DNA from: Verrucomicrobiota bacterium
GTDB taxonomy: Bacteria > Verrucomicrobiota > Kiritimatiellia > Kiritimatiellales > Tichowtungiaceae
Assembly: GCA_016342445.1 (NCBI GenBank)
Contig: JAEIOF010000006.1
Coordinates: 1-40,630 of the forward strand
Length of the DNA stretch: 40,630 nucleotides
Reading direction: 5' to 3'
Shown: piece by piece, positions 17,428 to 26,710 of the stretch
How positions within the stretch are numbered: the first letter of the stretch is position 1
How the letters are laid out: every line of letters starts with the position of its first letter
Translations under genes and position numbers: made by a program
The notes under the pieces: model-generated
The model's database searches: none
What the model was told of the DNA's origin: nothing
Seen by the model: the letters and a program-made list of their open reading frames with translations, nothing else

Positions 17428-18594
17428 CTAGAAGTTATAGGTGACGAACAGGCGGGCGTCGCTGGCGAAAGTATCAGCCCTCCCGGTGCGGCTGTCGCGG
17501 TAACCCGCACCCACCTTGAGCGCGACGGTAAGGCGATCACCAATCGGCTGTTTCACCACCACATTGAGCTCCTGCCCGTTGTACGGGGTTTTGTCGTTCC
17601 ACGTGCAGTTGTAGAGCGCATAGAGAACTGTTTTGTCGATTTTGGCGCCCGCTTTGAGGTAGGCCGTTTTCGCGCCGCCTTCAAACTGTCCGGAATAGAT
17701 CATCATGGATGAACCGAGAGGATGGTTGATGCCGGTTCCCAGTTCGGAAAACGCGAGTGTGTCGCCGCCGACAGAAAGGAAACCCGGCTCGAGGGTGACG
17801 CCGCCAATTTTCTGCCGAACGGATGCGCCGACCATATCCGAGCTGTGGTTCGCGCCCCGGCCGACATCGTTTTCGTGACGGTAATAGCCATGGAGAGCCG
17901 TGGTGTCGGACAACGTGTATTTAACACGCCCCCCGGCCAGATTCACCCAGTCATACGCATACGCATCGAAAACCGCCACCTCGAGATTGGTGATGCCGGT
18001 GTAGACCGCTTCGACCCAGGTAACGCCGTCGCCAAGATCCTGAAACTTCCATGAATCCTCATTATCCCAAACGTTACTGATCCGTTCAGCGTGACCGATC
18101 ATTAATGTCGTGTCCGGAATATCTTTCGTAACCAAAATCGCGGCTTCGAAGGCTCGCTGTTTCTGGCGAAACTCGTCGGCGCGGAAGACCTCGCCGTTGA
18201 CAACCTGCCGTCCGACTTTGATGAAGGTGTTGGTCAGCCCCAGGCTTTCGAGGCGGTATTTCAGCCAGACTTCATTCAACAGATTGACGCGCCCGTTGCT
18301 GAGCAGGGTTTTTCCGTTGTTGCTGTAGCGGCTGGAATCGAGCGGCTCGACATAACTGTAAACCGCGCCGAAGCTGAGTCCGGCCATCTCCGGAGACTCA
18401 TAGCCCAGCTGAACGCCCAGTGTGGTGGAATGAGCGTTGCCGGGGGTGTTATTCTCATAGTCCCGGTACATGCTAAGGGTCTGCGCACGGAGAGCCCAGG
18501 TTCCGTAGCCGAGATCGTTAACGGGTTTGAGCAGGCTGTCGGATGCCGAGCAGGTCAGCGCGGCGAAAACGAGTAGCAGTATATATTTTTTAAT
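17428..18594 (-). CDS. OprD-type outer-membrane porin, apparently using an ATT start codon
   Basis: Beta-strand-rich protein ending ASDARLFVTYNF; frame extends upstream of the ATG ORF start at 18471 to AAGGAAACAGC-ATT-AAA-AAA-TAT giving signal peptide (M)KKYILLLVFAALTCSASDS; in-frame TAA lies just upstream. Confidence 0.7.
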   Translation of the reverse strand: MKKYILLLVFAALTCSASDSLLKPVNDLGYGTWALRAQTLSMYRDYENNTPGNAHSTTLGVQLGYESPEMAGLSFGAVYSYVEPLDSSRYSNNGKTLLSNGRVNLLNEVWLKYRLESLGLTNTFIKVGRQVVNGEVFRADEFRQKQRAFEAAILVTKDIPDTTLMIGHAERISNVWDNEDSWKFQDLGDGVTWVEAVYTGITNLEVAVFDAYAYDWVNLAGGRVKYTLSDTTALHGYYRHENDVGRGANHSSDMVGASVRQKIGGVTLEPGFLSVGGDTLAFSELGTGINHPLGSSMMIYSGQFEGGAKTAYLKAGAKIDKTVLYALYNCTWNDKTPYNGQELNVVVKQPIGDRLTVALKVGAGYRDSRTGRADTFASDARLFVTYNF

Positions 18595-18609
18595 GCTGTT
18601 TCCTTTTTA

Positions 18610-18640
18610 ACAAAACAGGCCGGAAAAATCCGGCCTGTTG
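18610..18640 (-). terminator. Hairpin/terminator between actP and porin gene
   Basis: AACAGGCCGGA-tttt-TCCGGCCTGTTTTGTT on minus strand. Confidence 0.6.
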
Positions 18641-18647
18641 GTTTTAA

Positions 18648-20546
18648 TTAAGCTTTTTCCCGGAGTCCGATGTTTTCCTTCTGCGTCAGCAGCGACACGA
18701 CGATCAGCGTGATGAAGCTGAGCGGAATCGAGATGATGCCCGGGTTGTCGAGGCCGTGCAGGGCCTCGGCGGCGGTGCGGCCATACTGCACAAACATGCT
18801 CGGGGAGGTGAGGATGATGCCCAGCGCAGAGATCATGCCGACGCCGATCGACCAGGCAATTCCCTTGGCCGTGGTTTTCTTCCAGAACAGAAGCATGATG
18901 ATCGACGGCAGGTTAGCCGAGGCGGCTACCGCGAAGGCCCAGCCGACGAGGAACGAAACGTTCATTCCCTTGAAGGCAATCCCCAGGATGATGGCAATAA
19001 TTCCGACCACAACGGCGGCGATCTTACCGGCTTTCACTTTCTGCTGATCGGTCATCTGAACGTTCATGAACTTGTCCATCAGATCGTGCGCCACGGCGCC
19101 GGATGCCGCAACGATCAGGCCGGAAACGGTTCCGAGAACGGTCGCGAAAGCGACTGCGGAGATGATGGAGAAGAGCACCAGACTGAAGGTTTTAGCCAGC
19201 AACGGAGCTGCCATGTTGCCGTCGGCCACATCCATCACCCCGAGGGTCATAGCACCGAGGCCCATGAACAGGGTCAGGATGTAGAAGAAGCCGATGGCCC
19301 CGATCGCCACGATGGTCGATTTGCGGGCGTCGCGCTGCGAGGGAACGGTGTAGTAGCGGATCAGAATATGCGGCAGAGCAGCCGTACCGAAGAAGAGCGC
19401 CAGCATCAGCGAGATGAAGTTCAACTTTTGAATCGGCGTCTTGGTTTTAAACTTCTGGCCGGGAATCAGCAGATCCGATCCCTTGGTGACCGTCGGGCAG
19501 AACAGCGTCACGTGGGCTTCGCCATCCGTCAGCTTAACCTGCGCCCCTTTGGGGTAGCGCACCACGTCGGAGCGATCCACTGCCGCCAGATAGCTGAAGA
19601 CGCCGAGCTTTCCGGTTTTTTCAATTTCATTGCCGTCCTTATCGCGCAGGGTCGCGATGTAACCAACCGGTTTGAAGAGATTGGCCTCTTTCGGCGCGCC
19701 GTTATAAAGTGTGCCATCAGCCGTTTCCGTTTTGGACTGAACTTCTTCGAGCGAAAGGCCCGTGACCAGCCACCAGCTTTCGATGCCTTCTTTGGCCAGC
19801 TTGACAAAGCTCTGTTCGGATTTCTCGTCATCGAGCTTGGTCACAAAGGTATAGCCGTCCGCGCCGGTCGCCATCACCGTTGCCGCATTGAGCTGTTTCG
19901 GGGCAAAGGCCTGTTCCGACGGAGCGGTCGAAAGGCCCTTATTCAGCACAGCTACAACCAGAACCGTTGAGAAGATAATCAGCAGTCCGCCTTTAAGGAA
20001 CTGAACGTAGGTGGTGGAGGTCATGCCCGCCGTAGCCACAATCGTGATCACTACCGCGCCGACCATAATCACACCGACCCAGTGCGGCAGACCCAGCAGC
20101 GGCGTAACGAGCACCCCGGCGCCGACCATCTGCGGAATCAGATAGAAGACCGAAACGGCCAGCGTGCTGACGGCGGCCATCAACTGAATGTTTTTCGAGT
20201 TGAACTTGGAGTCCAGCGCGTCGGCGAAGGTGTACTTGCCGAGACGCTTCATCGGTTCTGCGACCACGAACAGAGCCACGATCCAGCCGGCCAGATAGCC
20301 GATCGAATAGAGGAACCCGTCAAAGCCCATGGTGGCGATCATCCCGCAGATTCCGAGGAAGGAAGCGGCGGAAAGATAATCACCCGCAAAGGCAATCCCG
20401 TTCACAAACCAGTGGATGGTTCCGCCGGCGGCAAAATAGCCGGCTGCGGACTTGGCTTTGCGGGCGTAATAAAAGGAGAGTCCGAGGACGAAGCCGACAA
20501 ATGCCAGGAAAATGACAATGGCAATGGGACTGGCGATGTAATTCAT
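18648..20546 (-). CDS. actP: Sodium:solute (cation/acetate) symporter, ActP-like
   Basis: YYARKAKSAAGYFAAGGTIHWFVNGIAFAGDYLSAASFLGICGMIATMGFDGFLYSIGYLAGW. Confidence 0.85.
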   Translation of the reverse strand: MNYIASPIAIVIFLAFVGFVLGLSFYYARKAKSAAGYFAAGGTIHWFVNGIAFAGDYLSAASFLGICGMIATMGFDGFLYSIGYLAGWIVALFVVAEPMKRLGKYTFADALDSKFNSKNIQLMAAVSTLAVSVFYLIPQMVGAGVLVTPLLGLPHWVGVIMVGAVVITIVATAGMTSTTYVQFLKGGLLIIFSTVLVVAVLNKGLSTAPSEQAFAPKQLNAATVMATGADGYTFVTKLDDEKSEQSFVKLAKEGIESWWLVTGLSLEEVQSKTETADGTLYNGAPKEANLFKPVGYIATLRDKDGNEIEKTGKLGVFSYLAAVDRSDVVRYPKGAQVKLTDGEAHVTLFCPTVTKGSDLLIPGQKFKTKTPIQKLNFISLMLALFFGTAALPHILIRYYTVPSQRDARKSTIVAIGAIGFFYILTLFMGLGAMTLGVMDVADGNMAAPLLAKTFSLVLFSIISAVAFATVLGTVSGLIVAASGAVAHDLMDKFMNVQMTDQQKVKAGKIAAVVVGIIAIILGIAFKGMNVSFLVGWAFAVAASANLPSIIMLLFWKKTTAKGIAWSIGVGMISALGIILTSPSMFVQYGRTAAEALHGLDNPGIISIPLSFITLIVVSLLTQKENIGLREKA

Positions 20547-20827
20547 TATTCAGCCCCCTTTTGGTTCATCTCGTTTTCTTTCTTCGTGCAGGCGTGGTTA
20601 TAAACCAAGCCGAGGATGATCGCAAAAATGATCAGCCCCATTCCGTAAATGATGGCGAGGTTTACTCCGGCCAGCGCCGGCGTTTTGAGCGTTTCGGTGG
20701 CGAAAACCGCCAGCGCGACAAAGCCCATATAGATTATGCAATAAAGCCAGAACAGCTTAATGCCCAGTTTCGCTTTCCAGTCGGACGCGTTGTCCGCCTC
20801 CTGCTTCGCTGCCGGTTCGTGTAACAT
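20546..20827 (-). CDS. DUF485 membrane protein (YjcH-like)
   Basis: Two-TM protein with NLAIIYGMGLIIFAIILGLVYNHAC directly upstream of actP. Confidence 0.8.
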   Translation of the reverse strand: MLHEPAAKQEADNASDWKAKLGIKLFWLYCIIYMGFVALAVFATETLKTPALAGVNLAIIYGMGLIIFAIILGLVYNHACTKKENEMNQKGAE

Positions 20828-20909
20828 AACGCTCTCCTTTTATTGAACTGATAAAATAAAGCTGAAATTTTTACCGCTAAACAGGGGGGAAGGGAAGGGA
20901 TTTGCTCGT

Positions 20910-22268
20910 CTATCTCAACTCATCAAGCCGACCGGTCAGGATGAAATCATTAAAGATTTGGATGAGCCCCTGACGGGCGAGCGCCGTCCGGTAGAGCTTC
21001 GGCGAATGGTCGGGGCCGAAAAGCGTGTAAGCCGTTTCGCGGATCACACTGTTCATCGGCTCAACCAAAAGGTTTTCCAGCGCGGTTTCATCGCCCTTCG
21101 CCAGCCGGTACGGCACAAACACATTCAGCTCGATCGCTTTCAAACGGTCTTTGCCGACGAGCTCCGCCTTTTTCTCTTTTCCCGTCCACCCAACATGCTC
21201 CGTCCAAAAGCATTTTTCCAAACATTGGAACCCGGCTGCGTTGGGGCGTGTTGTCTTTTCCAATGTTTGGAAAACGCCGTCGGCAATCCACTGCGCAAGC
21301 GCGCAGAGACGCCGGACGGGATGGTTGAGCGGGCGCAGGCCGGAAAAATTCCAGTCGGCGCGGGTCAGCGGCTCGACCTCTTCCCACTTGTGCTCTTCAC
21401 GCCACCAGAGATCCCACAACGAACGCAACTCGGTCTTGGATGCCTGCGGCCACCTGGCCCCGGGTTGCTTGGGGAGCAGTCCGGAGAGCCCGAGCAACAC
21501 GGCATAAACGGTTTTCCAATCGGCTCCGTACTGGGCAAGCGATTCAAGCGGAAGGCGTTGCGACAACCTCCGGAACGGGCCCTTGTTGTGCTTGTAGCCG
21601 AGCGCGGCGGCGGTCTCTTCGTAGAGCGCCTGCGCCTCGCCGCGCTGTTGCATCAGCCACGCAAGGCGCAGCGTCTTCTGCCGAAGCCGTTCTTCGCCCG
21701 CACTTTCCAGGCAACTGCGTTGCATTTCAGCGCTTCGCGTCGCAAGGGCTGACGTTTTGGATGCCCTTGGTTCACTGTATGGATACGCCGTTAGATCGAT
21801 GCTTTCGAGGTCGGTGGTGCACCTATCGCAAACCGATATGTGCACCGTGCCGGGAGGGAAGAGGGATTCATCGGCGGTTCCGGGGAACCAGGTGATGTGA
21901 AAGCGGACGTTGGTATAGAGCGGGTCGGTGTGGTGCCCGTGGTTTTTCCAATCATTGGAAAAAATGTGGATCTCGGCGTCGCCCGCGACGCGACGCTTTT
22001 CCCGGCCAATCAGCAAAACCGCACCCCGAAAGTCCGGCCCGGCCTCGAGGTTCCAGCGCCCTGGATTTTCAACAGCCACCGGTTCTCCGCGCGAGGTTTT
22101 CAGCTTCTGCGGGCGGAGAGAGTCGTCAAACCAAAGGGCGTGCAGGTGGCGCTCCGTGTAGGGAAAATAGCGTCCAGCGGTTTCGCGCACTTCGCCGGGC
22201 GAAATAAGTGTACGGTACGCCGCGGCCCTCGGGAACAATGCGTCCTGAATGGGCGGTGCGGCATACAT
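20910..22268 (-). CDS. DUF2851 family protein
   Basis: YTERHLHALWFDDSLRPQKLKTSRGEPVAVENPGRWNLEAGPDFRGAVLLIG...GDAEIHIFSNDW. Confidence 0.75.
   Translation of the reverse strand: MYAAPPIQDALFPRAAAYRTLISPGEVRETAGRYFPYTERHLHALWFDDSLRPQKLKTSRGEPVAVENPGRWNLEAGPDFRGAVLLIGREKRRVAGDAEIHIFSNDWKNHGHHTDPLYTNVRFHITWFPGTADESLFPPGTVHISVCDRCTTDLESIDLTAYPYSEPRASKTSALATRSAEMQRSCLESAGEERLRQKTLRLAWLMQQRGEAQALYEETAAALGYKHNKGPFRRLSQRLPLESLAQYGADWKTVYAVLLGLSGLLPKQPGARWPQASKTELRSLWDLWWREEHKWEEVEPLTRADWNFSGLRPLNHPVRRLCALAQWIADGVFQTLEKTTRPNAAGFQCLEKCFWTEHVGWTGKEKKAELVGKDRLKAIELNVFVPYRLAKGDETALENLLVEPMNSVIRETAYTLFGPDHSPKLYRTALARQGLIQIFNDFILTGRLDELR
21216..21230. repeat. TTCCAAACATTGGAA palindrome
   Basis: Perfect copy inside DUF2851 gene (FQCLE on minus strand). 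Confidence 0.95.
21258..21272. repeat. TTCCAATGTTTGGAA palindrome
   Basis: Perfect copy, 42 bp from previous (FQTLE on minus strand). Confidence 0.95.
21946..21960. repeat. TTCCAATCATTGGAA palindrome
   Basis: Perfect copy inside DUF2851 gene (SNDWK on minus strand). Confidence 0.95.
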
Positions 22269-22272
22269 CGGC

Positions 22273-22557
22273 TTATCCCACTTTGGCCGCATCGGGAAAG
22301 TCGAAGTTCGTTTCGAATAGCTTTTGAAACTGCATAGCAGCGGCCTCTTCGTCGGATCCGTCGGCCTGCAGGGTAACCAGCGTGCCTTGTTCAAGGCCAA
22401 GCATCATCAATTCAAGCGCCGAGCCAAGCACCGCCGAGCCGGCGGGCGCAAGAACGGTAATGACCGAGCTGACCTCCGCGGCGGCCTGGGTGATCACAGC
22501 GGTGGGACGGCAATGGATTCCTGCCTCATTTTTAACAACTGCTTTTAGTTCCACCAT
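22273..22557 (-). CDS. HPr-family phosphocarrier protein
   Basis: VVKNEAGIHCRPTAVITQAA...ALELMMLGLEQGTLVTLQADGSDEEAA. Confidence 0.8.
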   Translation of the reverse strand: MVELKAVVKNEAGIHCRPTAVITQAAAEVSSVITVLAPAGSAVLGSALELMMLGLEQGTLVTLQADGSDEEAAAMQFQKLFETNFDFPDAAKVG

Positions 22558-22655
22558 AAAGTCCATCCCTTTTGCTTGTGCCAAACAGGCCCGCTCGGTT
22601 ATACAAGCCGCTACCCGTTTGAGCAAAATAGAAGGAACAACGGAGCTTGGCAAAT

Positions 22656-25049
22656 ATGAAATTTCCGATCAGCTGGTTAAAGGAACTTGTGGATTTTGAG
22701 GATAGTCTGGAGGGACTTTCCGACAAACTGACGTTTGCCGGCCTCGAAGTCGAAAACATTAAAACCACCGGCGGAACCTTTGAGGGCGTTGTCGTTGGCG
22801 AAGTGCTCGCCATTGAGCCGCACCCGGACGCGGAAAAGCTCCGCCTCTGCACCGTCGAATACGGCGCGGCCGAAACCCTGCAAGTGGTCTGCGGCGCGCC
22901 GAATGTTCAGATTGGCGGAAAGTATCCCTTCGCCACCGTCGGCACCACCCTGCCGTGCGGCATCACCCTCAAGAGAGCTAAAATCCGCGGCGTCGAATCG
23001 CTCGGGATGCTCTGCGCCAAAGACGAGCTGGGGCTCGGCGAGGACCACTCCGGCCTGCTTAACCTCGACGCAGAAGCCGCGCCCGGCACCCCGCTGGCCG
23101 AACTGATGGACCCGCCCGAAAGCGTCTTTGAGCTCGAAATCACCCCGAATCGCCCCGATTGCCTCAGCCTGATCGGCGTCGCCCGCGAAGTCGCCGCCCT
23201 CTACGGCACAGACCTTAAACTGCCCGCGATTGACCTGAAAGAAACCGACGAACCCGCGGACTCGCTCGTGCAGGTTTCCGTCGAAGATGGCGAGCGCTGC
23301 CCGCGCTACACCGCGCGCGTCCTGAAAAACGCCAAGGTCGGCCCGTCGCCCGACTGGATGAAAAACCGTCTCGAAGCCTGCGGCATCCGCCCGATCAACA
23401 ACCTCGTCGACATCACCAACTATGTTTTGCTCGAAACCGGTCATCCGCTGCACGCCTTCGACGCCACCTTGATTCAGGGCGGGAAAATCATCGTCCGCCG
23501 CGCGGCGCAGGGCGAAAAGTTCACCACGCTCGACGGAATTGAGCGCGAACTGACCCAAGAAATGCTCGTCATCGCCGACTCCGAAAAAGCCATCGCCCTC
23601 GCCGGCGTCATGGGCGGAGCCAACACCGAAATCAAAGACGACACCCAAACCGTTCTGCTCGAAGCCGCAACCTTCGAGCAATCGGGCATTCGCCACACCG
23701 CCAAAGCGCTCGGCCTCTCCACCGACAGCGCCTACCGCTTCCAACGCGGCGTCAACGCCGAAACGGTCGAATGGGCGAGTCGCCGCGCCGCAACCCTCAT
23801 GGTCGATCTGGCCGGAGCTGAAATCTGCTCCGGCGTGATCGACGTCTGCCCCGCCCCGAAAACCAAAACACAGATCACGGTGCGCTGGGCGAACATCTGC
23901 AAACTGATCGGCCTCGACATTCCGGCCGACACCATGAAACAGATTTTCCAAACATTGGAAATTTCCGTCCTGTCCAGTGACGCCGACGGCGCGCTCCTCG
24001 AAATCCCGACCTTCCGCGATGATCTCACCCGCGAGGTCGACATCATCGAAGAAGTCGCCCGGATGCATGGCGTCGACCGGATTCCCGAAAAACTGCCCTC
24101 CGCACACGTAATCGGCGGCGCACACGACGACCGCACCCGCGCCGTGACGGTCTGCCGCAAAAATCTGGCCGGACTCGGCGCGCGCGAGATTCTGAACTAC
24201 ACGCTGGTCAACCACCCCCTGCTCGATCTCTTCGGCAAAAGCGACGACCGCGAAGAGCTGCCCCACCCGATCAGCGCCGAGCAGTCCGTTCTGCGCACCT
24301 CACTCATCCCGCAAATGGTCGAAAGCCTCGGCCGCAACAAATCGCGCCAGATCAACGACGCCGTCTTTTTCGAAATCGGCCGCACCTTCACGAAGGGTGG
24401 AGTTCAGACCGAAAAAGTCTGCCTCGGACTGATGGGCACCGCCGGACGCGGTGCGCTCGACCAGCAGCGCGGTGTTAGCGAAGAAGAAGTATTCCTCTGG
24501 CTGAAAGGTTTAGTCATCAACCTGCTCGCCGCCCAAAAAGTAACGAAGGTTAAATTCCAAGCATTGGAAAAAGCTCCCGCCTTCGAAGAAGGCCGTGCGC
24601 TAAAGGTGCTTTCCGGAAAAACTGAAATCGGGGTGATCGGGCTGATCAATTCCAAAGCCCGGAAAGAGTGGCGCCTGAACGACCCGGTCGCCGCCGCCGA
24701 GCTCGATCTGGAGCCGCTGGTTTCCAATGTTTGGAAAACCGGAACCGTTCAAGACATCCCGCTCTACCCCGCTACCGAGCGTGACTTCGCCTTCATCGTC
24801 GATGAATCGGTGCGGCACGAGGAAATCCTCAAAACGATCAACGGCTCCGCTCCGGCCGAACTCGAAAAGGTAGCGCTGTTCGATATCTTCCGCGGCAAAT
24901 CGATGGAAAAGGGAAAGAAGAGCCTCGCCTACAGCTTTGTCTACCGCTCGACAAAAGGCACGCTAACCGATGAGAAGGTTAATAAATTCCACGAAACCAT
25001 CGGTAAAAAAGTCTGCGCTGCCGTCTGCGCCGTTATCCGCGAAGGCTGA
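22656..25049 (+). CDS. pheT: Phenylalanine--tRNA ligase beta subunit
   Basis: MKFPISWLKELVDF, VVVGEVLAIEPHPDAEKLRLC, NRPDCLSLIGVAREVAALYG, B3/B4 and C-terminal anticodon-binding domain. Confidence 0.95.
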   Translation: MKFPISWLKELVDFEDSLEGLSDKLTFAGLEVENIKTTGGTFEGVVVGEVLAIEPHPDAEKLRLCTVEYGAAETLQVVCGAPNVQIGGKYPFATVGTTLPCGITLKRAKIRGVESLGMLCAKDELGLGEDHSGLLNLDAEAAPGTPLAELMDPPESVFELEITPNRPDCLSLIGVAREVAALYGTDLKLPAIDLKETDEPADSLVQVSVEDGERCPRYTARVLKNAKVGPSPDWMKNRLEACGIRPINNLVDITNYVLLETGHPLHAFDATLIQGGKIIVRRAAQGEKFTTLDGIERELTQEMLVIADSEKAIALAGVMGGANTEIKDDTQTVLLEAATFEQSGIRHTAKALGLSTDSAYRFQRGVNAETVEWASRRAATLMVDLAGAEICSGVIDVCPAPKTKTQITVRWANICKLIGLDIPADTMKQIFQTLEISVLSSDADGALLEIPTFRDDLTREVDIIEEVARMHGVDRIPEKLPSAHVIGGAHDDRTRAVTVCRKNLAGLGAREILNYTLVNHPLLDLFGKSDDREELPHPISAEQSVLRTSLIPQMVESLGRNKSRQINDAVFFEIGRTFTKGGVQTEKVCLGLMGTAGRGALDQQRGVSEEEVFLWLKGLVINLLAAQKVTKVKFQALEKAPAFEEGRALKVLSGKTEIGVIGLINSKARKEWRLNDPVAAAELDLEPLVSNVWKTGTVQDIPLYPATERDFAFIVDESVRHEEILKTINGSAPAELEKVALFDIFRGKSMEKGKKSLAYSFVYRSTKGTLTDEKVNKFHETIGKKVCAAVCAVIREG
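23946..23960. repeat. TTCCAAACATTGGAA palindrome
   Basis: Perfect copy inside pheT (FQTLE). Confidence 0.95.
24555..24569. repeat. TTCCAAGCATTGGAA palindrome
   Basis: Perfect copy inside pheT (FQALE). Confidence 0.95.
24722..24736. repeat. TTCCAATGTTTGGAA palindrome
   Basis: Perfect copy inside pheT (SNVWK). Confidence 0.95.
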
Positions 25050-25083
25050 TGCGGGAAAATCCCCCGCTTTTTAGATCGTCATC

Positions 25084-25112
25084 TTGACCCTCCCCGCATA
25101 CGGGTGTAGCAT
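25084..25112 (+). promoter_or_regulatory. Candidate promoter TTGACC-17-TAGCAT for the ncRNA
   Basis: Sigma70-like boxes with 17-bp spacer upstream of a terminator-ended non-coding interval. Confidence 0.35.
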
Positions 25113-25117
25113 TCCGT

Positions 25118-25320
25118 TGTGGGGAGAGGAAAGCGAGACCCTCACCACCTTGTTCTTTAACAATTTAGCCCTCCCGGTTCATGAGAAGTAAATTTTCCGA
25201 TCCGATAAACATATAATTAAAGGGAGCTCAGGACGGTCCGGCCAATGGTTTGGTCGTTCAAAAGGGCACCCACCTTGTCATTCAGGGTTCGGAAAAGCAC
25301 TTCTCCGGGTTGGGCCTTTT
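25118..25320 (+). ncRNA. Candidate 6S RNA-like transcript (about 200 nt)
   Basis: Non-coding interval between promoter-like boxes and terminator; GGAGAGG (25123-25129) pairs with CTTCTCC (25300-25306), GACCCT pairs with AGGGTT; located directly upstream of rarA-fau. Confidence 0.4.
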
Positions 25321-25324
25321 TCCA

Positions 25325-25356
25325 GCCGCTTCGGTGAAAACCGGAGCGGCTTTTTT
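25325..25356 (+). terminator. Rho-independent terminator
   Basis: GCCGCTTCGG-tgaaaa-CCGGAGCGGC-TTTTTT. Confidence 0.8.
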
Positions 25357-25393
25357 GTGTTCCGATTCCCGTTTCCTGCTTACACTGCGCGCC

Positions 25394-26710
25394 ATGGAAT
25401 TGTTCGAAGAAAAACCGGAACCCGGAACCAAACGGATCGGCGCGGGCACTGCGCCGCTGGCGGCGCGGATGCGTCCGCGCACGTTGGATGAAATCTGCGG
25501 GCAGGAACACATTCTCGGCGAAGGCAAGCTGCTGCGCCGCGCAATTGAGGCCGACCGCATGTCGAGCATCATTCTCTACGGCCCGCCCGGTTGCGGAAAA
25601 ACATCGCTCGCCGAAGTGATCGCCCTGACCACCGACCGCCGCTTCGAACGCACCAGCGGCGTGCTCGCCAATGTGGCCATTCTGCGCGAACTGCTCAAAG
25701 CGGCGGGCGGATGGAAAAAACTCCACAAACAGGACACGATTCTCTTTATCGACGAAATCCACCGCTTCAATAAAGCGCAGCAGGACGTCCTCCTGCCCTA
25801 CGTCGAAAGCGGAGACATTATTCTAATCGGCGCGACCACTCACAACCCGTTCTTCTTCATCAATACGCCGCTCAACTCCCGCTCACAGATTTTTCAGCTC
25901 AACCCGCTCAGCGAAGAAGCGATCAAAACGGTTCTGCAACGCGCAACGGAACATCCGGCGGGGCTGAACGGACTGGTCACCGCAGACGACGACGCGCTGG
26001 CCCATCTGGCTCGCGTCTGCGAAGGCGATGCGCGCCGTGCGCTCAACGCGCTGGAGATCGCCGCGCTGACCACCCCTCCCGGCGACGACGGCCTCGTTCA
26101 TTTGACGAAGCATGAGATTGAGGAGTCGGTGCAGAAAAAAGCAGTGGCCTACGATCACGATGAAGACGAGCACTACGACACCATTTCGGCCTTCATCAAA
26201 AGCGTGCGCGGCTCCGACCCGAACGCGGCGATCTACTGGCTGGCTAAAATGATTTATGCAGGCGAAGACCCGCGCTTCATCGCACGGCGGCTGGTCATCC
26301 TCGCGTCCGAAGATATCGGCAACGCCGACCCGCGCGGGCTGACGCTGGCAACCTCGGCGATGCAATCGGTCGAATTTGTCGGCATGCCGGAGGCGCGTAT
26401 TATTCTGGCGCAAGCCACGACCTATCTCGCCAGCGCACCAAAAAGTAACGCGAGCTATCTGGCCATCGATGCCGCGCTGGCCGATGTGGAAAACGGCCGC
26501 ACCCTGCCGGTTCCAAAACATCTGCAAAGCGGGCCGAAGCCGGACAAGGGCACGGTGAAATATCAGTACGCCCACGACGGCAAAGACCATTTCGTCGATC
26601 AGGAATATGTCCCGACCGACAAGGTCTATTACCAGCCGACGGATCAGGGCTACGAAGAAACCATCGGCAAACGGCTGGCGTTCTGGAAATCGCGGCGGGG
26701 AAAAAAATGA
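25394..26710 (+). CDS. rarA: Replication-associated recombination protein A (AAA+ ATPase)
   Basis: LAARMRPRTLDEICGQEHILGEGKLLRRAI...SIILYGPPGCGKTSLAEVIA...DEIHRFNKAQQDVLLPYVE. Confidence 0.95.
   Translation: MELFEEKPEPGTKRIGAGTAPLAARMRPRTLDEICGQEHILGEGKLLRRAIEADRMSSIILYGPPGCGKTSLAEVIALTTDRRFERTSGVLANVAILRELLKAAGGWKKLHKQDTILFIDEIHRFNKAQQDVLLPYVESGDIILIGATTHNPFFFINTPLNSRSQIFQLNPLSEEAIKTVLQRATEHPAGLNGLVTADDDALAHLARVCEGDARRALNALEIAALTTPPGDDGLVHLTKHEIEESVQKKAVAYDHDEDEHYDTISAFIKSVRGSDPNAAIYWLAKMIYAGEDPRFIARRLVILASEDIGNADPRGLTLATSAMQSVEFVGMPEARIILAQATTYLASAPKSNASYLAIDAALADVENGRTLPVPKHLQSGPKPDKGTVKYQYAHDGKDHFVDQEYVPTDKVYYQPTDQGYEETIGKRLAFWKSRRGKK

Noticed and set aside
18756-19970. 404-aa plus-strand ORF overlapping actP
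   Set aside because: Antisense shadow ORF, charged low-complexity translation, no family signature.
22677-24266. 529-aa minus-strand ORF overlapping pheT
   Set aside because: Antisense shadow of the conserved pheT gene with low-complexity composition.
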